Below are positions 61,443 through 64,000 of a stretch of DNA of 64,000 nucleotides, piece by piece. Origin of the DNA: AAA044-D11 sp009705075 (GTDB lineage Bacteria > Actinomycetota > Actinomycetes > Nanopelagicales > Nanopelagicaceae); contig OZ254179.1 of NCBI GenBank assembly GCA_965268675.1, positions 1 through 64,000 on the forward strand, in the 5' to 3' direction. Made by a program: the position numbers and the translations under genes. The notes beneath the pieces were generated by a model. That model made no database searches. It was not told the origin of the DNA and saw only the letters and a list, made by a program, of their open reading frames with translations. Position 1 is the stretch's first letter, and each line of letters opens with the position of its first letter.

Positions 61443-62877
61443 ATCGAGTTAAGTTAGAAATCCAAACTTCAATTTCATCTGGATGGCTCGGAAGTTTATT
61501 AGAGAGAACTCGACAACCAGTTTCAGTTACCAAAACATCATCTTCAATTCGGACACCGATTCCCCGATACTCAGCAGGAAATAGCTCGTCATCAGGATGA
61601 ATGTATAAACCCGGTTCAACGGTAAGAATCATTCCTGCTTCTAAAACTCCATCCGAATACTGTTCTCTGCGGGCATCATTGCAATCATGAACATCAATAC
61701 CAAGCATGTGACTTACCCCGTGCACGGTCCAACGGCGATGCAGGCCAACATCTGGTTTTAAAGATTCTTCGGCCGAGATAGGAAGTACGCCCATCTCTTC
61801 CAATCCTTTCGCGAGAACTGCATGAGAAGCAGCGGTTATATCTTTAAATTTTGCTCCAGGTTTTACCGCAGCGATTCCAGCCTTCTGGGCCTCATATACC
61901 AACATATATATCTTTCGTTGGCTTGGCGAAAACTTTCCGTTAATTGGCAAAGTTCTAGTTATATCTGCGGTGTAGAGAGATTCAACTTCGATACCAGCAT
62001 CAATCAAAATTAAATCGCCACTCTTAACATCTCCATCATTTCGAATCCAATGCAAAATACATGCATGTGATCCAGATGCTGCGATTGTGTCGTAACCCAA
62101 ATCATTTCCTTCAAGTCGAGCGCGACCGAAGAAAGCCGACTCGATAATTCGCTCACCACGTGTTGTCGAGCTTGCTGCATTAAAAACTCGAACCATGTCA
62201 GCAAAGCCTCGGTTTGTAGCATCGACAGCTTTCTGCATCTCAGCAATTTCAAAAGAATCTTTTATCAATCGTATTTCTGAAAGGTACGTCATTAACTCAG
62301 CCGATTGCTCTTTATCTTTGGGAATAGCCTTATCGACTACTTTATTCTCGCCACGAACATATACAGCTGGCTTCTCGTCGCTCAAAAATTTTGCAAGATC
62401 CTCAATCTGTCGAACCACAAAGCCATATTTGCGCTCCGTCTCTTCTAAAGTCATACGACGACCAACCCAGAATTCACCATGCTTGGCATCTCGATAGAAC
62501 TCGGAAGTATCACGAGGCGATCTCGGATGAATAAACAAGAGCGCTTCATGGCCATCGCCTTTAGGCTCCAGAATAAATACTGAATCAGGAACGGCATCAC
62601 TTCCAGTTATTCCAGTGAAGTAAGAAAATCCAGAATGAGGTCTAAATCGATAATCAGTGTCACCACTGCGAACTTTTAAGCCACCAGCAGGTAAAACTAT
62701 TCGCTTGCCCGGATATTTCTTTGAGAGTTTTTCAATCCGGTCTTTACAAAATTTTGTAGCGGGGCTTGGAACAATTCCTTCTAATGGAGATGGCGCCCAT
62801 CCAGTCTTCATAAAATCAGCTAAGGGCTTTGGATTAGCAGCATCGTACTTGCGGCTACCATCCTTGTCGTCACTCAT
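61435..62877 (-). CDS. Xaa-Pro aminopeptidase (aminopeptidase P)
   Basis: Removes N-terminal residues before proline. The C-terminal half has the pita-bread metal site: Asp in LILIDAGIEVESLYTADITRT, His in HGVSHMLGIDVHD, Glu in LTVEPGLYIHPDDE, and Glu in RIEDDVLVTETG. I place the start at the ATG at 62877 (MSDDKDGSRKYD), giving 480 residues, because TACCCT ends six bases before it; a frame opening 24 codons earlier lacks such support. It diverges from the P-loop kinase gene. Confidence 0.93.
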   Translation of the reverse strand: MSDDKDGSRKYDAANPKPLADFMKTGWAPSPLEGIVPSPATKFCKDRIEKLSKKYPGKRIVLPAGGLKVRSGDTDYRFRPHSGFSYFTGITGSDAVPDSVFILEPKGDGHEALLFIHPRSPRDTSEFYRDAKHGEFWVGRRMTLEETERKYGFVVRQIEDLAKFLSDEKPAVYVRGENKVVDKAIPKDKEQSAELMTYLSEIRLIKDSFEIAEMQKAVDATNRGFADMVRVFNAASSTTRGERIIESAFFGRARLEGNDLGYDTIAASGSHACILHWIRNDGDVKSGDLILIDAGIEVESLYTADITRTLPINGKFSPSQRKIYMLVYEAQKAGIAAVKPGAKFKDITAASHAVLAKGLEEMGVLPISAEESLKPDVGLHRRWTVHGVSHMLGIDVHDCNDARREQYSDGVLEAGMILTVEPGLYIHPDDELFPAEYRGIGVRIEDDVLVTETGCRVLSNKLPSHPDEIEVWISNLTRSN

Positions 62878-62952
62878 AGCAATAGGGTAACGGCTAGAAC
62901 AAAATAGTTCTATGAAGTACTTTTTGCGAACCTTCTTGGATATATTCAACGA

Positions 62953-63570
62953 GTGAGCATCGACCTCCTATTCGAACAGATTCAATCGCTCCTCGAAAGT
63001 CAGGGCCCGAGATCAATCATCGGGATAGTGGGCAAACCAGGGGCTGGTAAATCAACTGTCGTATTAGAGATTGAAAAAAAGTTCACCCCCAACGAAGTAT
63101 CCATAATCCCGATGGATGGATATCACTTAAGCAATGAAGCTCTAATTGAATTAGGTCGACGAGATCGCAAAGGTGCCCCGGATACCTTTGACACCGCAGC
63201 TTTTATTTCACTAATAACCAAGGTAAAAAATAGCCCTCAATTGGATCACCGCTTTCCAATCTTTCATCGCGAAATTGAAGCATCAGTTGAAGATGAGGGT
63301 TTAGTTCCAACTTCAGCAAAAATAATTGTGATTGAAGGAAATTACCTATTTTCTGATGAACATAATTGGAGTGGAGTTTTTCCGTTACTCGACCACACCT
63401 GGTACATCGAAATAGATGACGAAATTAGAATGCAGCGCCTAATCGCCCGCCACATAAAATATGGCAAAACTCCCGCTGAAGCCGAAGCTTGGTCTCGTGG
63501 CTCTGATGAGACAAATGCTAAGTTCATTGAAAAAACAAGCTATAAGTCCGAGAATAAAATTAGAATCTAA
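62953..63570 (+). CDS. P-loop nucleoside/sugar kinase-like protein
   Basis: 205-residue kinase of the uridine kinase/PanK-like group (sometimes called fructokinase FrcK or YggC type). P-loop GKPGAGKST at residues 27-35, Walker B-like IIVIEGNYLF, the substrate segment IPMDGYHLSNEALIELGRRD with GAPDTFD, and the lid Arg in RMQRLIARHIKYGKTPAEAE. The substrate is likely a sugar or nucleoside but is not determined. It starts at a GTG with TATATT six bases upstream. Monocistronic by appearance. Confidence 0.83.
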   Translation: MSIDLLFEQIQSLLESQGPRSIIGIVGKPGAGKSTVVLEIEKKFTPNEVSIIPMDGYHLSNEALIELGRRDRKGAPDTFDTAAFISLITKVKNSPQLDHRFPIFHREIEASVEDEGLVPTSAKIIVIEGNYLFSDEHNWSGVFPLLDHTWYIEIDDEIRMQRLIARHIKYGKTPAEAEAWSRGSDETNAKFIEKTSYKSENKIRI

Positions 63571-63597
63571 CTCTTCTGATTAAAAATACAAAGATTC

Positions 63598-63628
63598 GGA
63601 AAATTTTGTTTCAAATCGAAAAATTTCC
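63598..63628. other. AT-rich inverted repeat after the kinase gene
   Basis: GGAAAATTTT and AAAAATTTCC pair at nine of ten positions around an 11-base loop, 27 bases after the kinase stop. It lacks a following T-run, so it is at best a weak terminator or mRNA-stabilising structure. The remaining bases of the 119-base gap to the next start show nothing else clear. Confidence 0.3.
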
Positions 63629-63689
63629 TTGGGTCTTCTTCAACTAATACGACTATGTAGCCATCTTCTTCCCATATATTGTTTGGGCA

Positions 63690-64000
63690 ATGGACTATAA
63701 ACAATTTGAGGCTGAAGGTTGGCCCTGGTGGTCAAGCCCCTTTAATGGGCAAAGCCGGCGATTATTTATTGTGTCCGTTTTAGGTTCAGTACTTCGGCCC
63801 AAGTTTGCAATTGAAACAGGAACTTATATCGGCACAACCACCCATTTTTTTAATGGTTTAGGAGTTGATAAAACCTACTCAATTGAAATTGTCAAAGAGT
63901 ATGCATTGGTTGCTCGCAAACGTCATAAGCAATTGATACAGCAAGGAAAATTAGAAATAATTTTAGGATCTTCTTCAGACCACATAGTCAAGATTTTAAA
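63690..64000 (+). CDS. Class I SAM-dependent methyltransferase, partial (cut by window end)
   Basis: Open frame from an ATG at 63690 to the window edge, 103 complete codons, no stop. The translation has FAIETGTYIGTTTHFFNGL, a typical SAM-binding motif I, and TYSIEIVKEYALVARKR, a plausible motif II acidic region, as in the O-methyltransferase (Methyltransf_24) group. TATTGT lies seven bases before the ATG, consistent with a leaderless start. Substrate unknown. Confidence 0.7.
   Translation, partial: MDYKQFEAEGWPWWSSPFNGQSRRLFIVSVLGSVLRPKFAIETGTYIGTTTHFFNGLGVDKTYSIEIVKEYALVARKRHKQLIQQGKLEIILGSSSDHIVKIL

Noticed and set aside
1..64000. CRISPR arrays, insertion sequences, prophage, toxin-antitoxin or known defence genes
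   Set aside because: No regularly spaced repeats, transposase, phage structural genes or recognisable defence domains were seen on either strand.

Overview
The window looks like the replication-origin end of a small, streamlined actinobacterial chromosome, numbered from the first base of dnaA. Actinobacterial signs are a dnaK-grpE-dnaJ-hspR operon with a HAIR-type operator, a MurT/GatD pair, a TadA partner protein, an MFS-thymidylate kinase fusion, a three-gene succinate dehydrogenase resembling mycobacterial Sdh1, two CrcB subunits in tandem, and tryptophan genes without trpF. The base composition is only moderate in G+C (my estimate by eye is low to mid 40s percent), and every convergent gene pair overlaps or nearly touches. 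Together these suggest a freshwater Nanopelagicales (acI) type actinobacterium such as Planktophila or Nanopelagicus. That placement is inference from gene content and order, not from a marker tree.

Layout: 1-9045 is the replication core (dnaA, oriC, dnaN, recF, dciA-like, gyrB, gyrA). Two tRNA genes (Ile, Ala) follow. A minus-strand three-gene operon at 9367-12691 (sugar kinase, 2-hydroxyacid dehydrogenase, short-chain dehydrogenase) is the most accessory-looking segment. Next come a cyclophilin, a rhomboid protease, a membrane Fe-S oxidoreductase, the HspR-controlled chaperone operon with pyrE behind it, a DedA protein and a membrane pyrophosphatase. From 23313 to 30751 runs topA, MFS-tmk, holB and a secreted hydrolase. 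A VOC protein, tRNA-Thr, murT-gatD and a DEAD-box helicase follow. The region 35355-41001 holds envelope and transport genes (an acidic secreted protein, a DMT transporter, an LCP ligase, an S51 peptidase, an MFS transporter and an HtrA protease). The tryptophan genes lie in two divergent operons (trpECBA and trpDG), with kynureninase convergent to trpG. Then come an ABC-F protein, a second DMT transporter, malic enzyme and upp, the tadA pair, pheA, serS, a HAD phosphatase, tRNA-Ser, the sdh operon with crcB1 and crcB2, an aminopeptidase P, a P-loop kinase and a methyltransferase cut by the window end.

As a system the window is mostly housekeeping: replication, topology control, proteostasis, aromatic amino acid synthesis, central carbon metabolism and cell-wall finishing. 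I saw no insertion sequence, prophage, CRISPR array, toxin-antitoxin pair or recognised defence system. The most useful non-standard signal is regulatory. At least 14 genes have a TANNNT hexamer exactly 6 or 7 bases before the start codon, the signature of leaderless transcripts. Other points worth a second look are a perfect inverted repeat over the -35 region of the Fe-S oxidoreductase gene, a transporter that seems to lack any ATG/GTG/TTG start for its first helix but has a well-spaced AUU, a DnaJ without a zinc finger, pyrE attached to the heat-shock operon, and a small secreted protein ending in an almost pure Asp/Glu tail.
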